From contig NZ_BOOC01000030.1 of NCBI RefSeq assembly GCF_016863035.1, positions 1 to 64,000 of the forward strand: DNA of 64,000 bases, given 5' to 3'. The number at the start of each line of letters is the position of its first letter. Position 1 is the first letter of the stretch. A program made the position numbers and the translations under genes. Shown one piece after another: positions 8,048 through 15,650 of this stretch. Under the pieces are notes generated by a model that had not been told where the DNA came from, made no database searches, and worked only from the letters and a program-made list of their open reading frames with translations. The stretch is from Microbispora corallina. Lineage in GTDB: Bacteria > Actinomycetota > Actinomycetes > Streptosporangiales > Streptosporangiaceae.

Positions 8048-9289
8048 TCAGCTCCAGATCGCGCAGATGGGCGCGGCCACGATCCGCTCACCCAGGTCGT
8101 AGACGGCCGGCCCGGTGTGCAGGACCACCCCGGCGACGAACCGGTCGCCCAGCTCGTCCCTGAGCCATTTGAGGTGCTTCGCGTCGTCCGCTCGTGGCGC
8201 GGCCTTCGCCTTCACCTCGATGCCCACCACCCGGCCCATGCCCAGCTCCAGGACGATGTCCACCTCGTGCCGTCCCTGGTCCTGGCGCAGGTGGTACATC
8301 CGGGGGCGGGACGCGGACACGGGCGTCTCCGCTCTGAGCTGCTGGGCCACGAACGTGTCGACCAGCCGTCCGAGCAGGTCCGGGTCACGCAGGACCGCCT
8401 CGGGGCCGGTCCGCAGCAGGGCCGGGACCAGCGCGGGCTCGACGACGTACCGCTTCGCTCCGCGAACCAGTCGCTTGAGCCGGTTGCTGAACCAGGCCGG
8501 GATCTTGTCGACCAGCAGGAGATCCCGCAGCAGCCGTTCGTACGCCTCCGCCGTGCGGGCGTTCACGGCTGCCGACTCATAGAGCGTCCTGTCCGTCACC
8601 ACGCCGGCCGTGTTGAGCGCCAGCGCCTCAAGGTAGGCCCTGAGCCGGGCCGGGTCGCGGCGTCCGTCCAGTGTCTCGATGTCCCGGGTGAGGGTCTGCT
8701 CGACGTAGCTCTCCAGCCATCGGGTCCGGACGGGGTCCGGCATCCGGTGTGCCTCCGGGTATCCGCTCCTGAACGCCATCGTCACGTAGTCGACGAGATC
8801 CGGAGGCCGGGCCGGCGTCGCGAGCTCCTCCGTACGGCCCTCCGCGAGGAGATCGACGAACGACGGCCTGCCGGTGGTCCGCTCGATCTCCTTGACGGCG
8901 AGACCGGTCATGTCCAGCCGCACGACGCGTCCGGTCCCCGGCCACGTACGCCCACCGAAGTCGGACCAGACCGAGCCGGTGAGGATGAAACGCCCGGGGC
9001 GGTGGCCGGCGTCCACCGCCCGCTTGACCGCCCCGAGCACCTCCGGGACGACCTGCCACTCGTCGAGCAGCGCCGGCTCCCGCAGCCGCCGCAGGGCGGC
9101 GTCTGGATCGGCCAGGAAGGGGGCGTTCTCCTGCTCGCGGTCGAGCCGGACGACGGTCTCCACGTGACGTGCGGCCGTCGTGGTCTTGCCCGTGGCACGC
9201 GGCCCCACCAGCATGATCGCTGGAAGGGTCCGGAACATCTCCTCGATCAGCGGGTCCACGAGACGAGGGATGTACGCGTCGGGGGCCAT
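8048..9289 (-). CDS. AAA ATPase with DUF4143 and nuclease-like C-terminus
   Basis: 413 aa. Walker A at about residues 28-36 (LVGPRATGKTTTA), Walker B-like ALLDEWQVVPEV, sensor phrase RFILTGSVW. Then the DUF4143 part with YVEQTLTRDIETL and a winged-helix-like stretch (ALNTAGVVTDRTLYESA). The C-terminal segment GRHEVDIVLEL...GIEVKAKA has the D-x(n)-E-x-K pattern of a restriction-endonuclease-like core. Stand-alone ATP-binding DUF4143 proteins are widespread and of unclear role (mobile-element or toxin-like suggestions exist). Its start is directly preceded by a 23-bp tandem repeat. Convergent with the aminotransferase. Confidence 0.85.
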   Translation of the reverse strand: MAPDAYIPRLVDPLIEEMFRTLPAIMLVGPRATGKTTTAARHVETVVRLDREQENAPFLADPDAALRRLREPALLDEWQVVPEVLGAVKRAVDAGHRPGRFILTGSVWSDFGGRTWPGTGRVVRLDMTGLAVKEIERTTGRPSFVDLLAEGRTEELATPARPPDLVDYVTMAFRSGYPEAHRMPDPVRTRWLESYVEQTLTRDIETLDGRRDPARLRAYLEALALNTAGVVTDRTLYESAAVNARTAEAYERLLRDLLLVDKIPAWFSNRLKRLVRGAKRYVVEPALVPALLRTGPEAVLRDPDLLGRLVDTFVAQQLRAETPVSASRPRMYHLRQDQGRHEVDIVLELGMGRVVGIEVKAKAAPRADDAKHLKWLRDELGDRFVAGVVLHTGPAVYDLGERIVAAPICAIWS

Positions 9290-9304
9290 GACCTACACAC
9301 TACC

Positions 9305-9350
9305 AAGATGACCCAGGGCCGAGTGCGAAGATGACCCAGGGGTGAGTGCG
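9305..9350. repeat. Two tandem 23-bp repeats upstream of the DUF4143 gene
   Basis: Copies at 9305-9327 and 9328-9350 begin AAGATGACCCAGGG and end GAGTGCG; they differ at two positions. They fill most of the gap between the ATPase start (9289) and the stop of the PASTA gene (9367). They may be operator sites or a trace of slippage. Confidence 0.85.
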
Positions 9351-9366
9351 AGGATTCCGCAGTTGG

Positions 9367-10347
9367 TCAGCCGGCGGGGGTGACGTGGGCGGCGATCTCG
9401 CGGAGCTCGGCGTCGGCGGCGTCCTCTCCCAGCTTCGCGCGGTAGTCGGGGCTGATCATCACTTCGACCCCCAGGCCGGGCCGGAGGGTCCAGAGGACGG
9501 CGCGGGTGGTGTTCCCCTCGGCCTCCGACACGAGGTAGGCCGTCGTGCCGCCCAGATCCACGGGCGTGCCGGTGCCGCGGGCGGCCTTGACGCGGCTGGC
9601 CAGGTCGCCGGCGGCCGCGCCGCGGTAGACGACCATCTCGACGCTGTACAGCCCGGTCTTCTCCAGGCCGCGCTCCACCCAGCTCGTGGCGTAGCTGTGC
9701 GTGCCGAAGCCGTCCTTGCCGGACCACTCGCCCCACACGAGGCCCTTCGGGAGGTATCCGACGTGGACGCCGCCGAAGGCCCGCCCGTCGCCCAGGTCGC
9801 CGAGGTCCTGCGGCATCTCGTCACGGCTCCCGGACGGGTCCGGGGTCGGCGTCGCCGAGGGGCGGTCGGTGGTCGCGATGACGGCCGCGACCTGCGAGCC
9901 GGGCGCGGCCGGCGCGCCGGCGGCCGGGTCCTGGGAGACGATCGTGCCCGGCGTCACGCCGGGCGTGACGGTCTTGCGGAAGGCCACGGCGAGCCCTGCG
10001 TCCTCCAGCATCGCCCTGGCCCGCTCGACGGCGACGCCGACGATGTTCGGGACCACGATCTGGGGCACGGCCACGTCGTCACCCGAGACGGCGGCCGACG
10101 GTCCCGCCGAGGGCGCGGCCGCCCCCACCGGAGCCGGAGACCCCCGGTGTCCCGTCGCGTCCTGCAGGGTCAGGTAGGCCGGTGCTGCTCCCGCCACCGC
10201 GACCGTCACCGCCGCCGCCCCCGCCGTGCGGAAGCGGACCTGGTGGCGGCGCCTGCGCCGCCGTACCGCCTGCCCGATCGACGGCGACGCGTGCACGCCG
10301 GCGACCTGCGCGCCCATCGCGTCCCTCAGCGCCTCTTCCACGTTCAT
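9367..10347 (-). CDS. PASTA-domain membrane protein, partner of the upstream sigma factor
   Basis: 326 aa. Short cytoplasmic N-terminus (MNVEEALRDAMGAQ, then an Arg-rich RRRRRRHQVRFR), a transmembrane helix at about 40-60, a linker, one PASTA domain at about 90-155 (VPNIVGVAVERARAMLEDAG ... GTIVSQDPAAGAPAAPGSQV) and a C-terminal domain of about 150 residues (FGGVHVGYLPKGLVWGEW) seen in other actinobacterial membrane proteins. Its ATG overlaps the sigma-factor stop as ATGA. The layout suggests a membrane sensor that could hold the sigma factor, with PASTA reading cell-wall fragments. That role is an inference. Confidence 0.8.
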   Translation of the reverse strand: MNVEEALRDAMGAQVAGVHASPSIGQAVRRRRRRHQVRFRTAGAAAVTVAVAGAAPAYLTLQDATGHRGSPAPVGAAAPSAGPSAAVSGDDVAVPQIVVPNIVGVAVERARAMLEDAGLAVAFRKTVTPGVTPGTIVSQDPAAGAPAAPGSQVAAVIATTDRPSATPTPDPSGSRDEMPQDLGDLGDGRAFGGVHVGYLPKGLVWGEWSGKDGFGTHSYATSWVERGLEKTGLYSVEMVVYRGAAAGDLASRVKAARGTGTPVDLGGTTAYLVSEAEGNTTRAVLWTLRPGLGVEVMISPDYRAKLGEDAADAELREIAAHVTPAG

Positions 10348-10844
10348 GCCGACGCCCCTTCCATGTGTCCCATTCGTGCGCGGACGCGGGCCAGGCCCCG
10401 CGCCGCCTGACTCTTCACGGTCCCGACCGAGCAGCCGAGCATGGCCGCCGTCTCGGCCTCGGACATGTCCTCCCAGTAGCGCAGGACGAGCACCGCCCGC
10501 ATGCGGGCGGGCAGCCTCCTGAGCTCGTCGAGAAGGGCCTGCCGCAGGCCGACGTCCGGGGACTCGACCGGCGTGTCCGGCGGGTGGGCGAAGGTGATCT
10601 CCTGGAGGACCTTCCTCCTGCGGGCCCGGCTGATCGCGCCGTTGACGACGACGCGCCGGGCGTACGCCTCCGGGTTGTCGTGCCGGATGCGCGGCCAGTG
10701 GCGGTAGACCTTCTCCAGCGCGCTCTGGACCATGTCCTCGGCGTCGGGCGTGGACGCCCCGCAGACCAGGATCGCCGTGCGGAGCAGGGCGGTGCTGCGC
10801 GCGGCCAGGAACTCGTCGAAGGCCGCCTCGTCTTCCTCGGTCAT
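10344..10844 (-). CDS. SigE-family RNA polymerase sigma-70 factor
   Basis: 166 aa. Region 2 (DEFLAARSTALLRTAILVCG ... AEDMVQSALEKVYRHWPRI) and region 4 (LPARMRAVLVLRYWEDMSEAETAAMLGCSVGTVKSQAARG) are clear; there is no region 3, as in ECF sigma factors of the actinobacterial SigE (ECF41/SigE-like) family. Start at ATG 10844 (MTEEDEAAFDEF). Translationally coupled with the PASTA protein. Divergent from the adenosine deaminase-like gene with a 74-base gap, so autoregulation from that gap is possible. Confidence 0.93.
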   Translation of the reverse strand: MTEEDEAAFDEFLAARSTALLRTAILVCGASTPDAEDMVQSALEKVYRHWPRIRHDNPEAYARRVVVNGAISRARRRKVLQEITFAHPPDTPVESPDVGLRQALLDELRRLPARMRAVLVLRYWEDMSEAETAAMLGCSVGTVKSQAARGLARVRARMGHMEGASA

Positions 10845-10918
10845 GGACTCCCCTTTCGCCCGTCCCCAACGTGCGAGGCGGGCGGGAGGTTGAGAGCGGG
10901 ATGCGGGAGGATGTGGAG

Positions 10919-11938
10919 ATGCCGCGTCCACTCGACAAACTCCCCAAGGCCCATCTGCACCTGCACTTCACCGGCTCGATGCGGCACGGCACGCTGATCG
11001 AGCTCGCCCGCGAGCAGGGGGTGCACCTGCCGGACGCGCTGGAGCAGGACTGGCCGCCCAAGCTGCGCGCAACCGACGAGCGCGGGTGGTTCAGGTTCCA
11101 GCGGCTGTACGACATCGCCAGGTCCGTGCTCCGGCGGCCCGAGGACGTCGGCCGCCTGCTGCTGGAGGCCGCGCAGGACGAGGCGCGCGAGGGCTCCCGG
11201 TGGCTGGAGATCCAGGTCGACCCCTCGGGGTACGCGCAGCGGTTCGGCGGCCTGACGGAGACGCTCGAGCTGGTGCTGGACGCGGCCGGGCGGGCCTCCG
11301 GCGCCACGGGCGTCGGCATCGCCGTGATCGTGGCCGCCAACCGCACCCGGCATCCCCTCGACGCCAGGACGCTCGCCCGCCTGGCCGCGCAGTACAGCGA
11401 CAGGGGCGTCGTGGGGTTCGGCCTGTCCAACGACGAGCGGCGCGCCCGGGCCCGCGACTTCGACCACGCCTTCCGTATCGCCAAGCGTGCCGGCCTGCTG
11501 GCCGTGCCGCACGGCGGCGAGCTGCTGGGCGCGGGAAGCGTCGCCGAGTGCGTCGACGACCTCGACGCCGACCGCGTGGGCCACGGCGTGCGCGCCGCCG
11601 AGTCGCCGCGGCTGATGGAGCGCCTCGCCGACCGGCAGATCACGTGCGAGGTGTGCCCGCTGTCCAACGTCGGCCTCGGCGTCGCCGAGCGGCCCGAGGA
11701 CGTGCCGCTGCGCCGGCTGTTCGAGGCGGGCGTGCCGATCGCGCTCGGCGCCGACGACCCGCTGCTGTTCGGCGCCCGGCTGCTGCCGCAGTACGAGCTC
11801 GCCCGCGAGGTGTACGGCTTCGACGACGCCGAGCTGGCCGAGCTGGCCCGCCAGTCGATCCGGTCCTCGGCGGCGCCCGAGTCGGTGAAGAAAGAGGTGC
11901 TGTCGGAGATCGACGCCTGGCTCGCCGCCCCCGCCTGA
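10919..11938 (+). CDS. Adenosine deaminase family protein
   Basis: 339 aa. Metal-binding and catalytic signatures of the family: KAHLHLHFTGSM (HxH), AVPHGGELLG (equivalent of HAGE), DRVGHGVRA (GHG) and the C-terminal ALGADDPLLFG (DD). The usual SNxxT phrase is present as PLSNVGLGV, so the substrate pocket departs from classical adenosine deaminase; deamination of adenosine or a related 6-amino purine is the family expectation. I start at ATG 10919, with GGAGG 8 bases upstream; an in-frame ATG at 10901 is possible. Flanked on both sides by sigma-factor gene pairs on the other strand. Confidence 0.88.
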   Translation: MPRPLDKLPKAHLHLHFTGSMRHGTLIELAREQGVHLPDALEQDWPPKLRATDERGWFRFQRLYDIARSVLRRPEDVGRLLLEAAQDEAREGSRWLEIQVDPSGYAQRFGGLTETLELVLDAAGRASGATGVGIAVIVAANRTRHPLDARTLARLAAQYSDRGVVGFGLSNDERRARARDFDHAFRIAKRAGLLAVPHGGELLGAGSVAECVDDLDADRVGHGVRAAESPRLMERLADRQITCEVCPLSNVGLGVAERPEDVPLRRLFEAGVPIALGADDPLLFGARLLPQYELAREVYGFDDAELAELARQSIRSSAAPESVKKEVLSEIDAWLAAPA

Positions 11939-11957
11939 CTCGGCCCCGGCCGTACGG

Positions 11958-12779
11958 TCAGCGGACCGACGCGGCGATGCGGAGGGCGCGGGCGCGGTCC
12001 GGGCCCTCCAGGCGCAGGCCGACCGCGTGGCGCTGCCAGATGAGCGTGGGCCCGGCCACCCGTTCCTCACGCGGGACCCCATTCGACGGCACGTACGAGA
12101 CGCCGTGGGGTCGCTGGATCCACCAGCCCCGGATCTGCGGCTGTTCCTCCGGCCACGGCTCGCCCAGCTCCTTGCGGAACACCACGCCCAGCGTGCCGTC
12201 GTACTCGTCGAGCCGGATCCCGGGCCAGAGCAGGGTCACGACGCGTCCGCCGTCGGCCACGCGGACGTCGGCGGGCTCGGGCAGCGCCGTCGGCACGGCC
12301 ACCGGGAAGCGGACCGAGGCCCGCGCCTCGTCGAGCGTCACCCGCCGCTCCCCCGGCAGCGGCCGGGGGACGCCGGTGGGCAGCGGCCCGGGCTCGCCCA
12401 CGTGGATCTCGACCCCGGCGAACCGCAGCACCGACGCGACCGCGGCCCGGCCCTGCGGGGTGGCCCCGAGCAGCACGGCGAGGACGACGGCGACCCCGGC
12501 GGCGACCCGGCGCGGCGACGGCCGGAGGCGTCGCAGGATGCCCCAACGGTTCCGGTCCGCGCGCCCGGGGTCCGCGCCGGGCCCGCTCCCCGGGACCGCC
12601 TCGCGCCCACGCCCGTCCGGCGACGCCTCGCGTTCCAGGCGGGCGCGGACGGCCCGGGCGACGCCGGAGGGAGGCGGGGCGGGAACGGCGAGGCTCTCGC
12701 CGAGCGCGAGGAGGTCGGCCTCCAGGTCCGCCAGGCGCTCGTCCGGGCGGTCGTCCGGGCGATCAGGCGAGGAGCTCAC
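11958..12779 (-). CDS. Putative membrane anti-sigma factor
   Basis: 273 aa. About 95 cytoplasmic residues (very acidic/arginine start SSSPDRPDDRPDERLADLEAD), one transmembrane helix (VAAGVAVVLAVLLG), then an extracytoplasmic domain beginning QGRAAVASVLRFAGVEIHVG, which resembles the C-terminal part of DUF4367-type proteins. No HxxxCxxC zinc motif is seen. Its GTG start lies 17 bases inside the preceding sigma-factor gene, so the pair is coupled. I infer an anti-sigma role from topology and coupling. Confidence 0.75.
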   Translation of the reverse strand: MSSSPDRPDDRPDERLADLEADLLALGESLAVPAPPPSGVARAVRARLEREASPDGRGREAVPGSGPGADPGRADRNRWGILRRLRPSPRRVAAGVAVVLAVLLGATPQGRAAVASVLRFAGVEIHVGEPGPLPTGVPRPLPGERRVTLDEARASVRFPVAVPTALPEPADVRVADGGRVVTLLWPGIRLDEYDGTLGVVFRKELGEPWPEEQPQIRGWWIQRPHGVSYVPSNGVPREERVAGPTLIWQRHAVGLRLEGPDRARALRIAASVR

Positions 12780-13305
12780 GGCCCACCTCCTCTCGCAGGC
12801 GCTTCAGGCCGCGGAAGGCCCGGGACTTCACCGTGCCGAGCCGCACCCTGAGGACCTCGGCCGTCTCGGCCTCGGACAGCTGAAGGAAGTACCGGCAGAC
12901 CAGGACCTCTCGTTCCCGCTCGGGCAGCCGCCGCACCGCGTCCAGCAGACGGCCGCGGCCGTCCGCGGCGACGGCGGCGTCCTGCGGGTCCTCCGGTCCG
13001 CCGGGCTCGCCCCGCGCCTCCAGACGCAGGCCGAGGTCCGTGCGACGGCCGCGCGAGCGGGTGACGTTGTGGGTCTCGTTGGCCACGATCCGCAGGAGCC
13101 AGGGCTTGAAGGCCGCCTCCCGCCGGAAGCTCGCGAGGTGGCGGAACGCCTTAACGAACGCCTCCTGCACCACGTCGTCGGCCTCATCCCCCGCGCCCAG
13201 CAGGCTCGCCGTACGGTGGGCGGCCGCGCTGTACCGGGTGACCAGCACCTCGTAGGCGTCCAGGTCACCGGCCAGGGAACGTGCAACGGCCTCGTCGTCG
13301 TCCAT
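12763..13305 (-). CDS. ECF sigma factor
   Basis: 180 aa. Region 2 with DAYEVLVTRYSAAAHRTA and DEADDVVQEAFVKAFRHL, and region 4 with LPEREREVLVCRYFLQLSEAETAEVL plus the helix-turn-helix RLGTVKSRAFRGLKRLR. Typical group 4 sigma with no region 3. Its downstream partner overlaps by 17 bases. The gene is divergent from a methyltransferase with a 135-base gap that should hold its promoter. This is the second sigma/membrane pair within 3.5 kb; the two sigma factors are different families, not tandem copies. Confidence 0.93.
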   Translation of the reverse strand: MDDDEAVARSLAGDLDAYEVLVTRYSAAAHRTASLLGAGDEADDVVQEAFVKAFRHLASFRREAAFKPWLLRIVANETHNVTRSRGRRTDLGLRLEARGEPGGPEDPQDAAVAADGRGRLLDAVRRLPEREREVLVCRYFLQLSEAETAEVLRVRLGTVKSRAFRGLKRLREEVGRELLA

Positions 13306-13440
13306 AGGGGGGATGAATCCGGTCGGGATGGGAGGTGAAGCCTACGATCGAGCGGGCATGCCGTCCAGAAGAACGCACACCGCCCGAACGGGCGGGCACT
13401 AGACTCTCCAAGACCGTCAGCCCGCGTAAACGAGGATCCT

Positions 13441-14172
13441 ATGTCTGGATATGACCGTGTAGTTCAGCCGGCGGCCGGAGACGAGGCTCTCGAGAACCAC
13501 CTCGGCGGCGACGAGGCCAAAAACTACCGGCAGTACGAGTTCGACATGGTCGCGCCGCACGTAGGGCGCTCCCTGCTGGAGATCGGATCGGGGCTCGGAC
13601 ACTTCGCCGAGCAGTTCCTCCCCCGCCTCGACCGCCTGGTGGTCAGCGACTTCGACCCGTACTGCGTCGAGCAGCTGGAGAAGCGCTTCGCGGACCGCTC
13701 CGACGTGTCGGTGCTCCAGTTCGGGCTGCCGACCGAGATCCCGCTGGCCGAGCCGGTGGACACCGTCGTCATGATGAACGTCCTGGAGCACATCGAGGAG
13801 GACGCCGAGGCGCTGCGGTCGCTGGCGAAGGTGACGGCCCCGGGCGGCCGGATCGTGATCTGGGTGCCGGGCTACATGCAGCTCTACGGGGACTTCGACC
13901 GCAAGGTCGGCCACGTCACCCGCTACACCCCCGCCACACTGCGCAAGACGGTGACCGAGGCCGGGCTGGGGATCGACGTGCTGAAGCCCATCAACTTCCT
14001 CGGCGGCATCGCCTGGTGGGCCGCAGTGCGGCGGGGCGGCGTCGGCTACCCCGACCCCAGGCTCGTGAAGATCTACGACCGCACCGTGGTGCCCACCACG
14101 CGGCTCATCGAGCGCTTCATCCGGCCGCCGTTCGGGCAGACGGTCTTCTGCGTGGCCCGCGTCCCGGGCTGA
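13441..14172 (+). CDS. Class I SAM-dependent methyltransferase
   Basis: 243 aa. Motif I LLEIGSGLGHFAEQFL, acidic loop VVSDFDPYCVEQLE, motif IV-like VVMMNVLEHIEEDAEALR and post-motif GGRIVIWVPGY. The tail (VPTTRLIERFIRPPFGQTVFCVAR) with an aromatic patch resembles methyltransferases next to glycan or membrane-lipid genes, but the substrate cannot be told. Start ATG with GAGGATCCT upstream. Divergent from the ECF sigma gene; no operon partner downstream. Confidence 0.88.
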   Translation: MSGYDRVVQPAAGDEALENHLGGDEAKNYRQYEFDMVAPHVGRSLLEIGSGLGHFAEQFLPRLDRLVVSDFDPYCVEQLEKRFADRSDVSVLQFGLPTEIPLAEPVDTVVMMNVLEHIEEDAEALRSLAKVTAPGGRIVIWVPGYMQLYGDFDRKVGHVTRYTPATLRKTVTEAGLGIDVLKPINFLGGIAWWAAVRRGGVGYPDPRLVKIYDRTVVPTTRLIERFIRPPFGQTVFCVARVPG

Positions 14173-14261
14173 CGACTCTCAGGGTTTTCCCATGAATCTC
14201 CTCCTCTAGGCCAAGCGGGGACCGCTTGTCTGAAACGGTCACCCGGCAAGAGGAGTGCTGA

Positions 14262-14738
14262 ATGAGGAAGCTGGCCATGGGCGCCGCGGCTGCGGCCGCC
14301 GCCGGCCTCCTCAGCGGTGGCGCCGCACTCGTCGGCGGCCAGACCGGTGCGGCAGCGGCACCGGCCGCGTCGTACACCCGGCCCGGTCAGGCCGCCGGCG
14401 CCACGTCCGCCCTCCGCGCGCACCGGCGCACGGCCGGAATCCACGGCCAGGCCACGTTCCGCGCGAAGGGCGGCGCCTTCGTGGTGCGAACCTGGCAGCG
14501 CGGCGCCGTGACCGCGAGGACGGCCGCCACCGTCACCGTCAGGAGCGCGGACGGCCTGTCCTGGACCTGGTCCACCGGCGCCTCTACCCGCGTACGCCGG
14601 GACGGCGGCCGCTCGGCCCTGTCCGCCGTCGCCGTCGGCGACACCGCGACGGTCGTGGGCACCCCGGCCTCCTCTCCTTCCGGATACCCGGCCGCCACGG
14701 CCGTCGTCGTCCGGACTCCGACCGCTCAGGGGAACTGA
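14262..14738 (+). CDS. Secreted protein, DUF5666-like
   Basis: 158 aa. Sec signal peptide (MRKLAMGAAAAAAAGLLSGG..., cleavage probably near AAAAPA-AS). The mature part has short beta repeats (GIHGQATFRAKGGAFVVRTW; VRSADGLSWTWSTGASTRV; SAVAVGDTATVVGTP), the style of DUF5666-type small barrels. The ATG has GAGGAG upstream. Stands alone and ends at a strong hairpin. Function unknown. Confidence 0.75.
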   Translation: MRKLAMGAAAAAAAGLLSGGAALVGGQTGAAAAPAASYTRPGQAAGATSALRAHRRTAGIHGQATFRAKGGAFVVRTWQRGAVTARTAATVTVRSADGLSWTWSTGASTRVRRDGGRSALSAVAVGDTATVVGTPASSPSGYPAATAVVVRTPTAQGN

Positions 14739-14748
14739 GGGGATCGCG

Positions 14749-14785
14749 GGTGCGGGGCCTCCAGGTGCGACGGAGGCCCCGCACC
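14749..14785 (+). terminator. Intrinsic terminator after the secreted protein
   Basis: Perfect 14-bp inverted repeat: 14749-14762 (GGTGCGGGGCCTCC) with 14772-14785, loop of 9. Confidence 0.75.
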
Positions 14786-14802
14786 TGCACAATGGGTGCT
14801 CC

Positions 14803-14955
14803 ATGAGTGCAGCGAAGAAGGCGAATCACCAGGCACGGCGCGATTCGCGAACGCGGCCCCCAGTCGGCGGGCGAGGGGGTGGCATGAGCGAGCGAAGCGA
14901 GCGAATCACCGGGCTCGAACGCGACCCGGAGCCGGCGGGCGAGGGGGCGGCATGA
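14803..14955 (+). CDS. Small upstream ORF overlapping the response-regulator start
   Basis: 50 codons from ATG 14803, with a second in-frame ATG at 14884. Its stop TGA overlaps the response-regulator ATG at 14952 as ATGA. The second half reads MSERSERITGLER and lies in a repeat that mimics the start of the regulator gene (MSETR). It may be a coupled leader or only a by-product of sequence duplication. The GAGCGAAGCGAGCGAA phrase recurs widely in actinobacterial genomes. No known domain. Confidence 0.4.
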   Translation: MSAAKKANHQARRDSRTRPPVGGRGGGMSERSERITGLERDPEPAGEGAA

Positions 14956-14960
14956 GCGAG
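14824..14960. repeat. Imperfect direct duplication in front of the two-component operon
   Basis: Two units (about 14824-14889 and 14904-14957) share GAATCACC, an intervening GC-rich part, and the near-identical end GGCGGGCGAGGGGG(T/C)GGCATGAGCGAG. The result is two ATGAGCGAG starts 68 bases apart. It suggests duplication of the translation-start region. Confidence 0.75.
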
Positions 14961-15650
14961 ACGAGGATCCTCGTCGTGGAAGACGATCCGAACATCCGGG
15001 ACGTCATCGACGTGGCCCTGCGCTTCCACGGTTTCCGCGTCACGGCGGTGGGGACCGGCAAGGGGGCGCTGGACGAGGTGAGCACGTCCCGGCCCGACCT
15101 GGTTGTCCTCGACGTCATGCTGCCCGACGTCGACGGGTTCGAGGTGTGCCGCCGGATCAGGGCCGACGGCGTCGGCGCTCCGGTGATCTTCCTGACGGCC
15201 CGCGACACGGTCGCCGACACGGTCAAGGGTCTGACCCTCGGCGGCGACGACTACGTCACCAAGCCGTTCTCGGTGGAGGCCCTCGTGGCCCGCATCCGCG
15301 CGGTGCTGCGGCGCACGACCGTGCCCGCCGAGGCCGAGCGCGCCAGCGGGAACCTGCTGCGCGTGGCCGACCTCGAGCTCGACGAGGGCCGGTGGGAGGT
15401 GCGCCGGGGCGGTGTCCCGGTGGAGCTGTCGCCGACCGAGTTCCGCCTGCTGGCCTTCCTCATGCAGCACGCCGGGCTCGTGCTGACCAAGCGCCAGTTG
15501 CTGGAGGAGGTCTGGGGCTATGGCGGGTCGTCGCAGGTCCTCGAGACGTACATCTCCTATCTGCGGCGCAAGCTCGACCCGCTCGGGCCCGCGCTGATCC
15601 ACACGCAGCGCGGGATCGGCTATTCGCTGCGCCCGCCGCAGAGCCCGTGA
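14952..15650 (+). CDS. OmpR-family response regulator
   Basis: 232 aa. Receiver domain: acidic pair EDD at 10-12, phospho-acceptor Asp54 in VVLDVMLPD, Thr in FLTARD and Lys in VTKPF. DNA-binding winged helix (about 130-230) with ELSPTEFRLLAFLM, TKRQLLEEVWGY and ETYISYLRRKLD. First gene of a two-gene signalling operon; its stop overlaps the kinase start. The ATG at 14952 is chosen because MSETRILVVEDD is the normal family start. The GGGGGCGG upstream serves as a ribosome site. Confidence 0.95.
   Translation: MSETRILVVEDDPNIRDVIDVALRFHGFRVTAVGTGKGALDEVSTSRPDLVVLDVMLPDVDGFEVCRRIRADGVGAPVIFLTARDTVADTVKGLTLGGDDYVTKPFSVEALVARIRAVLRRTTVPAEAERASGNLLRVADLELDEGRWEVRRGGVPVELSPTEFRLLAFLMQHAGLVLTKRQLLEEVWGYGGSSQVLETYISYLRRKLDPLGPALIHTQRGIGYSLRPPQSP

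Noticed and set aside
9367-11667. 766-codon minus-strand frame
   Set aside because: Only its last part (9367-10347) is the PASTA protein; the rest is the shadow of the sigma factor and the deaminase gene.
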